Positions 16,536 through 26,112 of a stretch of 64,000 bases of DNA are shown here, in pieces. The notes beneath the pieces are model-generated. The model was given only the letters and a program-made list of their open reading frames with translations, made no database searches and had not been told where the DNA came from. A program made the translations under genes and the position numbers. Where the stretch lies: contig CAUJHS010000089.1 of assembly GCA_963204915.1 (NCBI GenBank), positions 1 to 64,000 on the forward strand. The letters run 5' to 3'. Source of the stretch: Planctomycetota bacterium. Its GTDB lineage: Bacteria > Planctomycetota > Planctomycetia > Pirellulales > Pirellulaceae. Every line of letters begins with the position of its first letter. The first letter of the stretch is position 1.

Positions 16536-19500
16536 ATGAAAACGTCGCCCTCGTGGGTTGTGTGGACGCCGGGATTGTTGCGCCGGTCGGTTCGCTCAAA
16601 AGCGCGGAAGCTCCGTCGAAACGTGATGCGGCCTCGCCGAGCGCGTTGGATGACGCCGGAGAAGCTGGAAGACCGCCGTTTGATGGCCGGAGACTGGCGC
16701 AATCCTGTGCTGCCGGAAGATGTGAACACGAATGGGTTCATCGGGGTGGAAGATTTGGCAGGAGTGGTCGTGGCGTTGCGTGAACGAGGCAATCCGCACA
16801 ATTTAACCATTCCGCCGCAGGCCCCGTTTGTTCCGCCGCCGTACGTTGATGTGAACGGCGACGATGTGGCGGCCGTGAACGATTTGCTGCTCATTGTGAC
16901 GCAAATTCGTGATGGCATTCCGCTGAATCCCCCGGTATTCCAAGCGGGGTTAATGAATGACACGCCCCCGGACACTATGGACGGCGTCACGTCTGATGCG
17001 ACCATTGCAGGGCAGATCACGGCGAACCTGCACGCGGGGACGCATGTGCTCGCACGACTCGATGGGGGACCATGGACCAATTTGCCCCTTGGCAACAATG
17101 GTTCATTTACCTATTCGCCCGCGCTTGCGGGCGATGGCTCGCAGAACGGCATGCACCAGGTGCTGCTGATCGCACAAACCTGGGGCGGGGCGCCCGTGCC
17201 CCAGACGATCAGTTTTGAATTCGTCGCGGGCGATGGCGTGTCGCTCCAACCGATCGAACCGCTGAGCGTCGTGGCGGGACGCACGGTGGAGACTCCGCTC
17301 GTCGCCTCGTCGCCCAATGGGCCGGTCACGTTCATGCTCGCCAGCGAGACGCCGCTTCCTAAAGGGCGGCTACGCGCCGACGGCGTGCTGGAGTTCACTC
17401 CTTCGGCCGATGATGTAGGCGCCTACCAGTTTGAAATCGTGGCCAGTGACGGAGAAGGCGAAACGCGCCGGACCGTCGCGCTGGAGGTCACGCCGGATCC
17501 GATCGGCACGACGCGCCTCTCGGGCAAGGTGCTCGATACGCAATCGCAACCGATTGTGGGACTGCGCGTCTCGCTCGGCGCTATGAGCGTGCTCACCGGC
17601 GCGAGCGGCGAGTTCTCGATTGACGCTGGCTCCGCCGGCCCGTTCATCGGCGATACGCTGCGATTTCATGGCAATGAACTGGCGGGCGACAAGGCGTATC
17701 CCTTCGTGGCCGAAAAACTGGAACTGATGTTCGGCCATGAGGTGTTCCTGGGCGTGTTGAACGAGATCCGCCGTCCGGTGTATTTGCCCGTGCTGGACGT
17801 GGCGGGCGGAACACAAATCAATCCGGCGCAGGACACCACGGTGTCGCAGGAGGTGGCTCCGGGCGAAACGGCCGAGGTATTCGTCGAGGCGGGCACCCTG
17901 TTCAATCAGCAAGGTTCGCCCTTCCAAGGCGTGTTGAGCATCACGGAAGTCCCGCCCGATTTGACCCCCGCGGCGCTTCCCAACAATCTGTCGCCGTCGC
18001 TGGTGGTGACCATTCAGCCGGGTGAAATGACGTTCGCGACGCCGGCGCCAGTTGCGTTTCCCAATCGCGACGGTTGGGCGCCGTTCGTGCCGATGGATTT
18101 GTGGTCGATCAATCCCGTGACGGGCGAGTTCGACGACGTGGGCGATGGATTCGTCACGCCCGACGGCTCGCGCGTCGTGACCACCTCGGGCGGCATTCGC
18201 AACAGCAGTTGGCACTTCTTCGTACCGCGCATCCCGCGCATCACCATTGACGACGACGACTGCGGCTGCGACGACTGCGAAAAGCAAGGCGCATCCAACT
18301 CGGCGGTGAGCTTTGGCACAGGCGCCATTACCGAGTCGCACGCGCTGCCGGTGTACTCGTCGCTCGGCCAATGGCGCGGTGTGAGTCTGGTGTATGACTC
18401 GCTCCGGGCCGACCCACGGCGAATCTTTCATGGTTCGGCCGACAACGTGCCGGAAGGCGTCTTCGGCGACCCCGGGGCGACGCGCATCATCGCTTCGGCT
18501 TCGGTGAATGTGAACGGTGTCGACGTAGCGGCGCCCGGTTTCGCTCAACCCGGACAGTTCGGGCTTCTCGGCGGCGAGAACTTCTTCGACGTGCCCGCAG
18601 GCAACGGCCGACTCGACGCGGCGCTGATGATTGATCTCTCCTCGCAACCTACAGGAGTGTATCCCTATCAGGTGACGGCCGGCGTGTACGGTTTCATGGA
18701 CGACCGCTTCAACGGCAGCTCGCAGCGCGTCAACGGCATGTTGGTGCATGTGAACGGCATGCAAAGTCCGTTTGGCGCGGGATGGGGCCTGGCGGGGTTG
18801 CAGTCGCTCATGGAAGGGCCCGACGGAATCGTGGCGATTATCGACGGAGACGGTCAGAACTTGCAGTTCACGCCTTCAACCGAGGCGGGCTTCGGGCAGT
18901 ATGGCGCGCCGCCGGGTGATTTCTCCAAACTGGAAAAGCTCGGCGATGGTTCGTTCCGGCGCACACTGCCCGACAAGATGGTCTACGAGTTCAATGCCCA
19001 AGGCCGGTTGACCGTCGAGCGCGACCGCAATGGCAACGAGACGCACTATCAGTATGACGCCGCGGGAAATCTGACCAAGATCATCGACCCCGTGGGGCTG
19101 GAAACGACGTTGGCTTACGCCAACGGCAAAGTGACTTCGATGACCGATCCGATCATTCGCGTCACGCAGTTGCACTACGACGCGGCGGGCAATCTAACCC
19201 GTCTTGTGAACCCTGACGGATCGGAGCGCCGGTTCGAGTACGATGCGCGCCATCATTTGACGGCCGAGGTGAACGAGCGCGGCTTCCGCGAGACGAACGA
19301 GTATGACGCCTTCGGCCGCGCCACCCGCGCCGACCGGCCCGACGGCTCCTCGGTGGAGATGACGCCGCTGGCGGTGCGTGGGTTGTACGCTTCGTCGCAG
19401 TCGAGCAATCCGATGAACCCGCCCGCCGCGGTGCGCACGCTCGGCGAGTCGGTCTACGTGAGCGACTCGGGCAACACCATTCGCACGCAACTGGATGTGG

Positions 19501-22500
19501 AGGGGCAGTTGATGGCGGAGCGCGACTCGATTGGCCCGGTCGGCTTTGTACAGCGGGATTTCCGAAACCTGGTCGCGCTTTCGGTCAATGCGCGCGGCAA
19601 TGTCACGCAGTACGGTCACGATGACCGCGGCAACATCACGTCCATTCGCGACGAGATCGGCGGTTTCGGCGGCACGGAAGCGGAAAGCGAAATTGGCGAT
19701 GGCGCGCTGCATTACGAGTATGACTTCGACTTTAGCCAGCTTACACGCCGCGTCGATGAATTGGGCCGAGAGATTCTGTTCACGATCGATCCCATGAACG
19801 GAAACACGTTGACGCGCACGGAAGTCATCGGGGCCGCGGGCGGCGGCGACGACTTGGTCACGCAATACACCTACACGGCTCACGGTCAGATGGACACGAT
19901 GACCGACGCGTTGGGCCGTGTGACCGATTATGATTACGACGCGCTGGGCCGGCTGGTGTCGATTACCTTCGCCCTCGGAACCGCCGAGGAAGCCACGCAA
20001 AGCTACGAGTACGACGCCGCGGGAAATCTCGCCGCCAGCATCGACGAATTGGGCAACCGCACGGAGTTCGAGTACGACACGCTCAACCGCCTGCGGCGCG
20101 TGACCGAAGCCGATCCCGATGGCGCAGGGCCGCTCACGTCGCCCGTCACGCAATACTTCCACGACGCCGCCGGAAACGTGGTGCGCGCGATCGACGCACG
20201 CGGCAACGAACTTCTCTACACCTACGATTCGCGCAACCGGTTGGTCACCGCGACCGACCCCAACGCAGGCGTGACGCGGTATGAGTACGATCTGGCGGGC
20301 AACGTGACCAAGATGATCGACCCGCTAGGGCATGAAACGCAGTACGTGTACGATGCCCGCAACCGACTCTTGGAAACGCACGACGCCGATGGCGGCGTGA
20401 CGCGCCGCGCGTATGACCTGGACGACAACCTGGTGCAAGTCACCGACCCCAAGGGGAACGTCACGGAGTTCGAGTACGATGCGCGCAATCGCATGTTCCG
20501 CGAGATCCAGCTCTCGCCAGAACCGGGCGGCGGCATGAGTGAAGTCTCGCGAACGTTCATTTTCGATACGGTCGATAACCTCCTGTCGCTGCATGACCGC
20601 AACGGCCGCGTCATCAACTACGCATACGATGATGTGGACCGGATTGTCTCCGAATCCTGGAGCGGCGGCGTGAACGAGGTGCAACATACCTATGACGCGG
20701 TGGGCAACTTGCTCTCGGTGACCGATCAGTTCAGCACACTGACTTTCACCTACGACAGCCGCAACCGGGTCAAGACGATTGACAACGCGGGAACGCCGGA
20801 CACGCCCAACGTAGTGTTAACTTACTCGTATGACGACGCCAACAACGTGCTTTCGGTGGCCGACGCCATCAGCGGCGTGGCGGCTGGCATGAGTCAGTAC
20901 GCCTATGACGCCCTGAACCGCATGACGCGCATCTCGCAAAACGGAACGGGCGTGACCGACAAACGCGTCGACTTCAAATACAACCCGCTCGGGCAGTTCG
21001 CCACGATCGATCGTTTTGTCGACCTCGCCGGTGCGCAACCTGTCGTGCAAAGCGTGTATAGTTATGACGCTCTGAACCGCCTGACGAGCCTGCAACATCA
21101 AGACGGCGGCAACAACGTGGCGTTTTACAATTTCACGTTCGACGCCGCCAGCCGCGTGACGCAAATCGAAACCATCGACGGCGCGACCACCTACACGTAC
21201 GATGATCGCAATCAGTTGAACGGCGCCAACCATGCGGACATCGCCAACCCAGATGAAACGTATGTTTACGACGCAAGCGGCAATCGCGTCTCATCGCACC
21301 TTCACGGCGGAGGATACGTTGTTGACGCCCATAACCGTCTAACTTCCGACGGAACGTATCTCTACGCGTACGACGCTGAAGGAAACCTCGTGATGCGCAC
21401 CGAGATCGGCACGGGCGCCGAGCGTGAGTTCCACTGGGACCACCGCAACCGACTGAGCACGATCATCGACACGGACGGCGCCGATGTCCAACAACAGCGC
21501 ATCGACTTCACCTACGATGCGCTCAACCGCCGGAAGTCCCGAACCTGGACCGATGGCGTGGATCAAGACATCGCCCACTTTGTGTATGACCGCGCCAACG
21601 TGCTGCTCGACTTTGTGGATGACGACGGGGCCGGCCCCGGCGCGGCGCAACTATCTCAGCGATATCTGCACGGTCCGGCCGTCGATCAGGTGCTTGCACA
21701 AGACGACGGCGCCGGGGAAGTGCTGTGGATGCTGGCCGATCACTTAGGAACCGTGCGTGACTTGGCCGATGACGACGGCTCGATTCTCAATCACCTTAAG
21801 TATGATTCGTATGGCAACCTGATCGACCAAAGCAATGCGGCGTTCGCCACGCGTTACGGCTTCGCAGGCCGTGAGTTCGACCGCGACGCGAATCTGTACT
21901 ACTTCCGCAGCCGCTTCTACGATGCATCGCTGGGGCGCTTCATCAACGAAGACCCGATCGGGCTGAGAAACGGCGAAAGCTCGCTCTATGTGTATGCAGG
22001 GAGTTCACCCATCAGCGCCGTCGACCCACTGGGAACGTGCAGGATCGAGATCTTCTTCCAGAAATTGGACCGTCCGACAGGCCTGAGCAACACGCTTAAC
22101 AAGGTATCTAACTTGTTTGGTCAAGGAAACCAGTTTCCCACCACCATCTATCATACCCACGTGGTCTTTAGTGATACGCATGGTCAGTCCACGGCGGAAG
22201 GCGTTCCAACAGGTTTCCCGTCGCTGAAGGGCAAGTTAGAACTTGGTGTGTACCCATTCAATCCGAAGCAACAAAGCGATTTACGCCATCCTAACGCGCC
22301 CCATTCCGTGGTGTTCGATAGCGGCAACGACTGTCCCTGTGATAAGTACAAAGATGCGATCGACAAGTTAGTCAAACAATTGAGCGGTAAGTACGACTAT
22401 AGCCCTATGGGTCGGGGCAATACTCGCACGAGCAACAACGTACCGGCTGAGGTTGTTCAAGAACTGCAAAAGCAGTTTCCCAATGATAAGTTCACCTTGC

Positions 22501-22556
22501 CGCCCGTTCCTAATGGCGGCGACGCGCCAGGTTACGGCCAGCGGATTCAACGCTAG
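16536..22556 (+). CDS. RHS/YD-repeat giant surface protein with dockerin-like N terminus
   Basis: 2006 residues. Order: a basic N terminus with EKLEDRRLMAG (about residues 42-52), a motif typical of large exported planctomycete proteins; a dockerin-like pair (VNTNGFIGVEDL and DVNGDDVAAVNDLL, about 62-125); Ig/cadherin-like modules (to about 320); a carboxypeptidase-regulatory-like domain; an acidic Cys cluster (DDDDCGCDDCEKQ, about 568-580); some 30 YD repeats (about 830-1760); and the RHS-associated core (GREFDRDANLYYFRSRFYD ... DPIGL). The variable tip starts after VDPLGTC (about 1830) and is about 172 residues. By family knowledge, YD repeats form a shell around a C-terminal effector. The tip has lower GC (121/240 in 22081-22320), no recognised toxin motif, and no immunity gene after it. 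The TAG stop lies in the palindromic element. Confidence 0.88.
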   Translation: MKTSPSWVVWTPGLLRRSVRSKARKLRRNVMRPRRARWMTPEKLEDRRLMAGDWRNPVLPEDVNTNGFIGVEDLAGVVVALRERGNPHNLTIPPQAPFVPPPYVDVNGDDVAAVNDLLLIVTQIRDGIPLNPPVFQAGLMNDTPPDTMDGVTSDATIAGQITANLHAGTHVLARLDGGPWTNLPLGNNGSFTYSPALAGDGSQNGMHQVLLIAQTWGGAPVPQTISFEFVAGDGVSLQPIEPLSVVAGRTVETPLVASSPNGPVTFMLASETPLPKGRLRADGVLEFTPSADDVGAYQFEIVASDGEGETRRTVALEVTPDPIGTTRLSGKVLDTQSQPIVGLRVSLGAMSVLTGASGEFSIDAGSAGPFIGDTLRFHGNELAGDKAYPFVAEKLELMFGHEVFLGVLNEIRRPVYLPVLDVAGGTQINPAQDTTVSQEVAPGETAEVFVEAGTLFNQQGSPFQGVLSITEVPPDLTPAALPNNLSPSLVVTIQPGEMTFATPAPVAFPNRDGWAPFVPMDLWSINPVTGEFDDVGDGFVTPDGSRVVTTSGGIRNSSWHFFVPRIPRITIDDDDCGCDDCEKQGASNSAVSFGTGAITESHALPVYSSLGQWRGVSLVYDSLRADPRRIFHGSADNVPEGVFGDPGATRIIASASVNVNGVDVAAPGFAQPGQFGLLGGENFFDVPAGNGRLDAALMIDLSSQPTGVYPYQVTAGVYGFMDDRFNGSSQRVNGMLVHVNGMQSPFGAGWGLAGLQSLMEGPDGIVAIIDGDGQNLQFTPSTEAGFGQYGAPPGDFSKLEKLGDGSFRRTLPDKMVYEFNAQGRLTVERDRNGNETHYQYDAAGNLTKIIDPVGLETTLAYANGKVTSMTDPIIRVTQLHYDAAGNLTRLVNPDGSERRFEYDARHHLTAEVNERGFRETNEYDAFGRATRADRPDGSSVEMTPLAVRGLYASSQSSNPMNPPAAVRTLGESVYVSDSGNTIRTQLDVEGQLMAERDSIGPVGFVQRDFRNLVALSVNARGNVTQYGHDDRGNITSIRDEIGGFGGTEAESEIGDGALHYEYDFDFSQLTRRVDELGREILFTIDPMNGNTLTRTEVIGAAGGGDDLVTQYTYTAHGQMDTMTDALGRVTDYDYDALGRLVSITFALGTAEEATQSYEYDAAGNLAASIDELGNRTEFEYDTLNRLRRVTEADPDGAGPLTSPVTQYFHDAAGNVVRAIDARGNELLYTYDSRNRLVTATDPNAGVTRYEYDLAGNVTKMIDPLGHETQYVYDARNRLLETHDADGGVTRRAYDLDDNLVQVTDPKGNVTEFEYDARNRMFREIQLSPEPGGGMSEVSRTFIFDTVDNLLSLHDRNGRVINYAYDDVDRIVSESWSGGVNEVQHTYDAVGNLLSVTDQFSTLTFTYDSRNRVKTIDNAGTPDTPNVVLTYSYDDANNVLSVADAISGVAAGMSQYAYDALNRMTRISQNGTGVTDKRVDFKYNPLGQFATIDRFVDLAGAQPVVQSVYSYDALNRLTSLQHQDGGNNVAFYNFTFDAASRVTQIETIDGATTYTYDDRNQLNGANHADIANPDETYVYDASGNRVSSHLHGGGYVVDAHNRLTSDGTYLYAYDAEGNLVMRTEIGTGAEREFHWDHRNRLSTIIDTDGADVQQQRIDFTYDALNRRKSRTWTDGVDQDIAHFVYDRANVLLDFVDDDGAGPGAAQLSQRYLHGPAVDQVLAQDDGAGEVLWMLADHLGTVRDLADDDGSILNHLKYDSYGNLIDQSNAAFATRYGFAGREFDRDANLYYFRSRFYDASLGRFINEDPIGLRNGESSLYVYAGSSPISAVDPLGTCRIEIFFQKLDRPTGLSNTLNKVSNLFGQGNQFPTTIYHTHVVFSDTHGQSTAEGVPTGFPSLKGKLELGVYPFNPKQQSDLRHPNAPHSVVFDSGNDCPCDKYKDAIDKLVKQLSGKYDYSPMGRGNTRTSNNVPAEVVQELQKQFPNDKFTLPPVPNGGDAPGYGQRIQR

Positions 22557-22683
22557 ATCGCGTTTCACGCAGGTGCGACGCCCCCAATGTGGCGCACTCG
22601 CTCTGCGAGTGGTTTCCGGCACTCGCGGAGCGAGTGCACCATATTAAAAAAGAGGTCAGCACACCTCATTGAAATACGCTCTA
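22554..22683. mobile_element. TA-flanked palindromic MITE-like element, copy 2
   Basis: 130-base non-coding palindrome with TA at both borders. The ends read TAGATCGCGTTTCACGCAGG and, on the other strand, TAGAGCGTATTTCAATGAGG; 17 of 25 bases match. The inner arms 22595-22611 and 22620-22636 are reverse complements at 16 of 17 bases. The second arm, CACTCGCGGAGCGAGTG, is identical to the one in copy 1. The left edge supplies the TAG of the RHS gene and the right edge supplies the TAG of the convergent glucosidase gene. The strong fold may also act as a bidirectional terminator. Confidence 0.7.
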
Positions 22684-24267
22684 AGACGTGGACTCTGGCG
22701 CGTTGAGTCGCACGATGACGCCTTCGTTGGCTTCGAGGGGAATGGCGTCTTGGACCGTCGCGCCTTCGCGGTCCTGGTTCGTTGAAAGAAGCGTCTTGCC
22801 GCGCAGGCCGGCCTCGGCGAAAGTGGCCGGCTGGGCGCTAAAGTTGAGTGCGACGAGCAGTCGTTGTGCAGCGTGTTCTCGCTGGTACACCAGAAGTTGA
22901 TCGCTGCTAAAGCGCGACGTATACGCTCCCGACTCGAAGGCTGGCTCGGCCGCGCGTAATTGGAGAAGTCGACGATACAGATGGAGCATCGAGCGAGAGT
23001 CTTGCTGCTGCGCCGCCACGTTGCATTGCGCAAAGTTCTCGGCTATCGGCAACCACGGCGTGACCATGGAAAAGCCGGCGTGGAGCGCAGCGCTCCATTG
23101 CATCGGCGTGCGTTCGGGGTCGCGGCCCAGGCCCAGCCCCGGCACGTTACGCTCCCAAGGATCATGCACGCGTTCGGGAGGAATCGGCACATCGCACATG
23201 CCTAACTCATCGCCGTAGTACACCGTGGCGGTGCCTCGCAGCGTAAGCAATAGCATCGCCGCCACGCGCGCCTGGGCCGGTCCTAAACGACTGGCGACGC
23301 GCGAGTTGTCATGATTGCTTAGCACCCAGTTCGGCCAATGAGCGCCCGCCAGCGCCGCTTCGTACGTGTCGATGACCGCGCGGACTTGCTGCGGGTCCCA
23401 CGTCGTGCGCATCAACTGAAAGTTGAACGGAAAATGAATGCCCGCTTCGTAGTAGGGAATCAATCGCGGCAGCGGCAGGTACGCTTCGCCAATGAGAAGC
23501 GGCTCGCCATACGCGGCGGCTAACTGCCGCATGCGGCGCAAGAGGTCGGGCAGTTCCGGTTGATCGCGCGAGAACAAATGCAGCTGTTGATGATACGGGT
23601 CCTGGCCTGGACGCCAATCGGGGTTGGGCGGGTCGTCGCGGAATTGCTCGTCTTTGATGAGCCGCGACACCGCGTCAACCCGGAAACCATCGACGCCGCG
23701 ATCAAGCCAAAACCGCATCACGTCAAACATGGCTTGCTGCAATTCGGGCGAGCGCCAGTTCAGGTCGGGCTGCTGTTTCAAGTACGAGTGAAGATAATAC
23801 TGCCCGGTGGCTTCATCCCATTCCCAGGCGCTGCCGCCAAAGACGCTGATCCAGTTGTTGGGCGGTCCGCCGTCGGGGGCTGCGTCGCGCCAAATGTACC
23901 AGTCGCGGCGAGGATGGTCGCGCGAGCTGCGCGATGCGACAAACCACGGATGGAAGTCGCTGGTGTGGTTCGGCACAAAATCAAGGAGCAGCCGCAAGCC
24001 CTGCCGATGTGCTTCGGCCAGCAAGCGATCAAAGTCCGCTAACGTGCCGAACAGGGGGTCAATGTCGGTATGGTCGGTCACGTCATATCCGAAATCGACC
24101 ATCGGCGAGGGATAAATCGGCGAAAGCCACACGCCGCTAACGCCCAACCACTGACAATACTTGAGACGCTCGGTAATCCCGGCCAGATCGCCCACACCGT
24201 CGCCGTTGGAGTCTTGAAACGAGCGAGGATAGATGTGATAAATTGCGCCGCGTTGCCACCAGTGCAT
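22681..24267 (-). CDS. GH13 alpha-glucosidase / oligo-1,6-glucosidase type
   Basis: 528-residue cytoplasmic GH13 enzyme. The barrel starts at residue 1 (WWQRGAIYHIYPRSFQDSNG). Conserved regions are DFVPNH (96-101), GFRVDAV with nucleophile D198, LIGEAYL with acid/base E261, and LSNHDN with D320. An all-beta C domain ends in LEANEGVIVRL. Members of this subgroup hydrolyse alpha-1,4 or alpha-1,6 glucosides or interconvert maltose and trehalose; the sequence alone does not decide. There is no signal peptide. The gene stands alone, convergent with the RHS gene, and ends in a TAG provided by the palindromic element. Confidence 0.9.
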   Translation of the reverse strand: MHWWQRGAIYHIYPRSFQDSNGDGVGDLAGITERLKYCQWLGVSGVWLSPIYPSPMVDFGYDVTDHTDIDPLFGTLADFDRLLAEAHRQGLRLLLDFVPNHTSDFHPWFVASRSSRDHPRRDWYIWRDAAPDGGPPNNWISVFGGSAWEWDEATGQYYLHSYLKQQPDLNWRSPELQQAMFDVMRFWLDRGVDGFRVDAVSRLIKDEQFRDDPPNPDWRPGQDPYHQQLHLFSRDQPELPDLLRRMRQLAAAYGEPLLIGEAYLPLPRLIPYYEAGIHFPFNFQLMRTTWDPQQVRAVIDTYEAALAGAHWPNWVLSNHDNSRVASRLGPAQARVAAMLLLTLRGTATVYYGDELGMCDVPIPPERVHDPWERNVPGLGLGRDPERTPMQWSAALHAGFSMVTPWLPIAENFAQCNVAAQQQDSRSMLHLYRRLLQLRAAEPAFESGAYTSRFSSDQLLVYQREHAAQRLLVALNFSAQPATFAEAGLRGKTLLSTNQDREGATVQDAIPLEANEGVIVRLNAPESTS

Positions 24268-24374
24268 AGCCGTTCCTTAGGGAGAATTCGCGGGAAAGAC
24301 AACGTTGGAATGCATGCGGCAAATGATGTGCCGGAGAACATTCCCCATCGCATGCTAACTCTGCGGTGTTCCCT

Positions 24375-24407
24375 TTGAGAACCCAGCCGAGCGCGGTATG
24401 ATACCGC
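24375..24407 (+). promoter_or_regulatory. Probable fumC promoter with palindrome
   Basis: TTGAGA (24375-24380), a 16-base spacer and TATGAT (24397-24402) form a reasonable sigma-70 promoter. The -10 is embedded in a perfect palindrome, GCGGTATGATACCGC (24393-24407), which could be an operator. fumC starts about 95 bases downstream. Confidence 0.5.
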
Positions 24408-24501
24408 CCAGAGATGCGGCCTGGAGGCCGCCGTCTTGAGGTCGCCGACGGTCGAGCATGGCCGCGGCCGCGGTTCTTGTGGCGCTTTCCTTTGACGTAA
24501 C

Positions 24502-25929
24502 ATGACTGCCTTTCGTATTGAAAAAGACTCGATGGGCGAGGTTCAAGTCCCCGCTCAAGCGTATTACAGCGCACAAACTCAACGGGCTGTGGAAAACTTC
24601 CCGGTGTCGGGTTGGCCGCTTCCGCCGGCGCTCGTGCGGGCCATGGGCCTGGTGAAGTACGCCGCCGCGGTCGCCAATCGGGATTTGGGCAAGTTAACGG
24701 GTTCGGGCAAGAATCCGCTGAGCGATCAACAAGTCGAAGCGCTGCTTCAGGCGTGCCAGGAAGTCTATGAAGGCAAGTTCGACGGCGAGTTTCCGATCGA
24801 TGTGTTCCAAACCGGATCGGGCACATCGAGCAATATGAATGTGAATGAGGTCATCGCCAACCGCGCGATCGAACTGACCGGCGGTGATCGGCTGGACCAT
24901 AAGCACAAGCCGATTCACCCCAATGACCACGTGAACATGGGGCAAAGCACCAACGACACCTTTCCCACGGCGATTCACGTGGCGGTGGCGGCGCAAATCA
25001 AGAACGACTTGATTCCCTCGCTCCAGCGTCTGCAGCAAGTTCTGGCGCAAAAGGCGAACGACTGGGATAAGATCATCAAGATCGGTCGTACGCATTTGAT
25101 GGACGCTACGCCCATTCGGCTGGGGCAAGAATTCGGCGGCTTCGCCCGGCAGTTACAACTTTCTGTCGAGCGGGCCGAACAAGCGATTCAGCCCGTGTTG
25201 GAACTGCCCGTGGGCGGCACGGCGGTAGGAACGGGCATTAATACGCACCCGGAATTTGGCTCGCGCGTGGCGAAGGTTTTAGCCGACAAGACCGGCATTC
25301 CGTTCATCGAAGCGGTGGACCACTTCGAAGCGAACGCCCAGCGCGACGGCCTGGTTCACTGCCACGGCCAATTGCGCACCATCGCCGTGACGTTGATGAA
25401 CGTGGCGAACAACATTCGCTGGATTGGCTCGGGGCCGCGCTGCGGGTTCTTTGAAGTGATTCTGCCCGATCGCCAGCCCGGCAGCTCCATTATGCCCGGC
25501 AAGGTCAACCCGGTGATGTGCGAAAGCATGATGCAGGTAGCGGCCCGGGTGATGGGCAACGACCAAACGGTCGCCCTCTCGGGCGCCGCAGGCGGTCAGT
25601 TCCAGTTGAACATCATGATGCCCGTGATGGGGCACGCCACGTTGGAAAGCATTCGTCTGCTGGCGGCAGTCACGCGGTCCTTTGTCGACTTCTGCGCCGA
25701 AGGGCTCGAAGCCAATGTCGCCCAATGCGAAGCGTCGGTCGAAAAGAGCCTGTCGATGGCTACAAGCCTGAACCCGCTCATCGGCTACGAGCACGCCGCC
25801 AAGCTGGTCAAGAAAGCGTTCACCACGGGCCGCACCATTCGCGAGCTATGCCTGGAGGAAGGCATCCTTCCCGAGGCCACGTTGAACGAAGCGCTCGACC
25901 CCATGTCGATGACCGAGCCGCAACCGTAG
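24502..25929 (+). CDS. fumC: Fumarate hydratase, class II
   Basis: 475-residue homotetrameric TCA-cycle enzyme converting fumarate and water to malate. Typical length. The three conserved regions are present: GSGTSSNMNVNEVIANR (about 107-123), the HVNMGQSTNDTFPTA stretch (about 147-161), and the signature GSSIMPGKVNPV (about 327-338). The last loop carries the catalytic serine of the superfamily (first or second Ser of GSS). It is a single gene with its own promoter; the neighbours do not suggest an operon. Confidence 0.97.
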   Translation: MTAFRIEKDSMGEVQVPAQAYYSAQTQRAVENFPVSGWPLPPALVRAMGLVKYAAAVANRDLGKLTGSGKNPLSDQQVEALLQACQEVYEGKFDGEFPIDVFQTGSGTSSNMNVNEVIANRAIELTGGDRLDHKHKPIHPNDHVNMGQSTNDTFPTAIHVAVAAQIKNDLIPSLQRLQQVLAQKANDWDKIIKIGRTHLMDATPIRLGQEFGGFARQLQLSVERAEQAIQPVLELPVGGTAVGTGINTHPEFGSRVAKVLADKTGIPFIEAVDHFEANAQRDGLVHCHGQLRTIAVTLMNVANNIRWIGSGPRCGFFEVILPDRQPGSSIMPGKVNPVMCESMMQVAARVMGNDQTVALSGAAGGQFQLNIMMPVMGHATLESIRLLAAVTRSFVDFCAEGLEANVAQCEASVEKSLSMATSLNPLIGYEHAAKLVKKAFTTGRTIRELCLEEGILPEATLNEALDPMSMTEPQP

Positions 25930-26112
25930 GCAACCGTTACCCCAAGGGCCGAAGGAGAACCGCAAAGCCTGCCAAATCTTGGTTGGCTTCGCCACGTAAA
26001 ACCGCCTTGCCGCGCCGTGATTCTTTTCTCCTTGATTGAGGCACATTAGCTCCTTCGCCCTTTGTTCTCTGTTTGACTGTGTACTTCAATCTTTTCTTGC
26101 GAGGAGCCGGCT

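Noticed and set aside
17370-18764. 464-codon open frame antisense to the RHS gene
   Set aside because: It mirrors the codon periodicity of the RHS gene on the other strand, has His/Arg-rich shadow composition and no domain.
19036-21960. Repetitive DNA in the RHS gene considered as CRISPR or tandem satellite
   Set aside because: The periodicity is degenerate and protein-level (YD repeats); there are no identical direct repeats with regular unique spacers.
24538-24560. GGTTCAAGTCCCC, resembling a tRNA T-arm
   Set aside because: It lies in the fumC coding sequence and no acceptor or anticodon arms are found around it.
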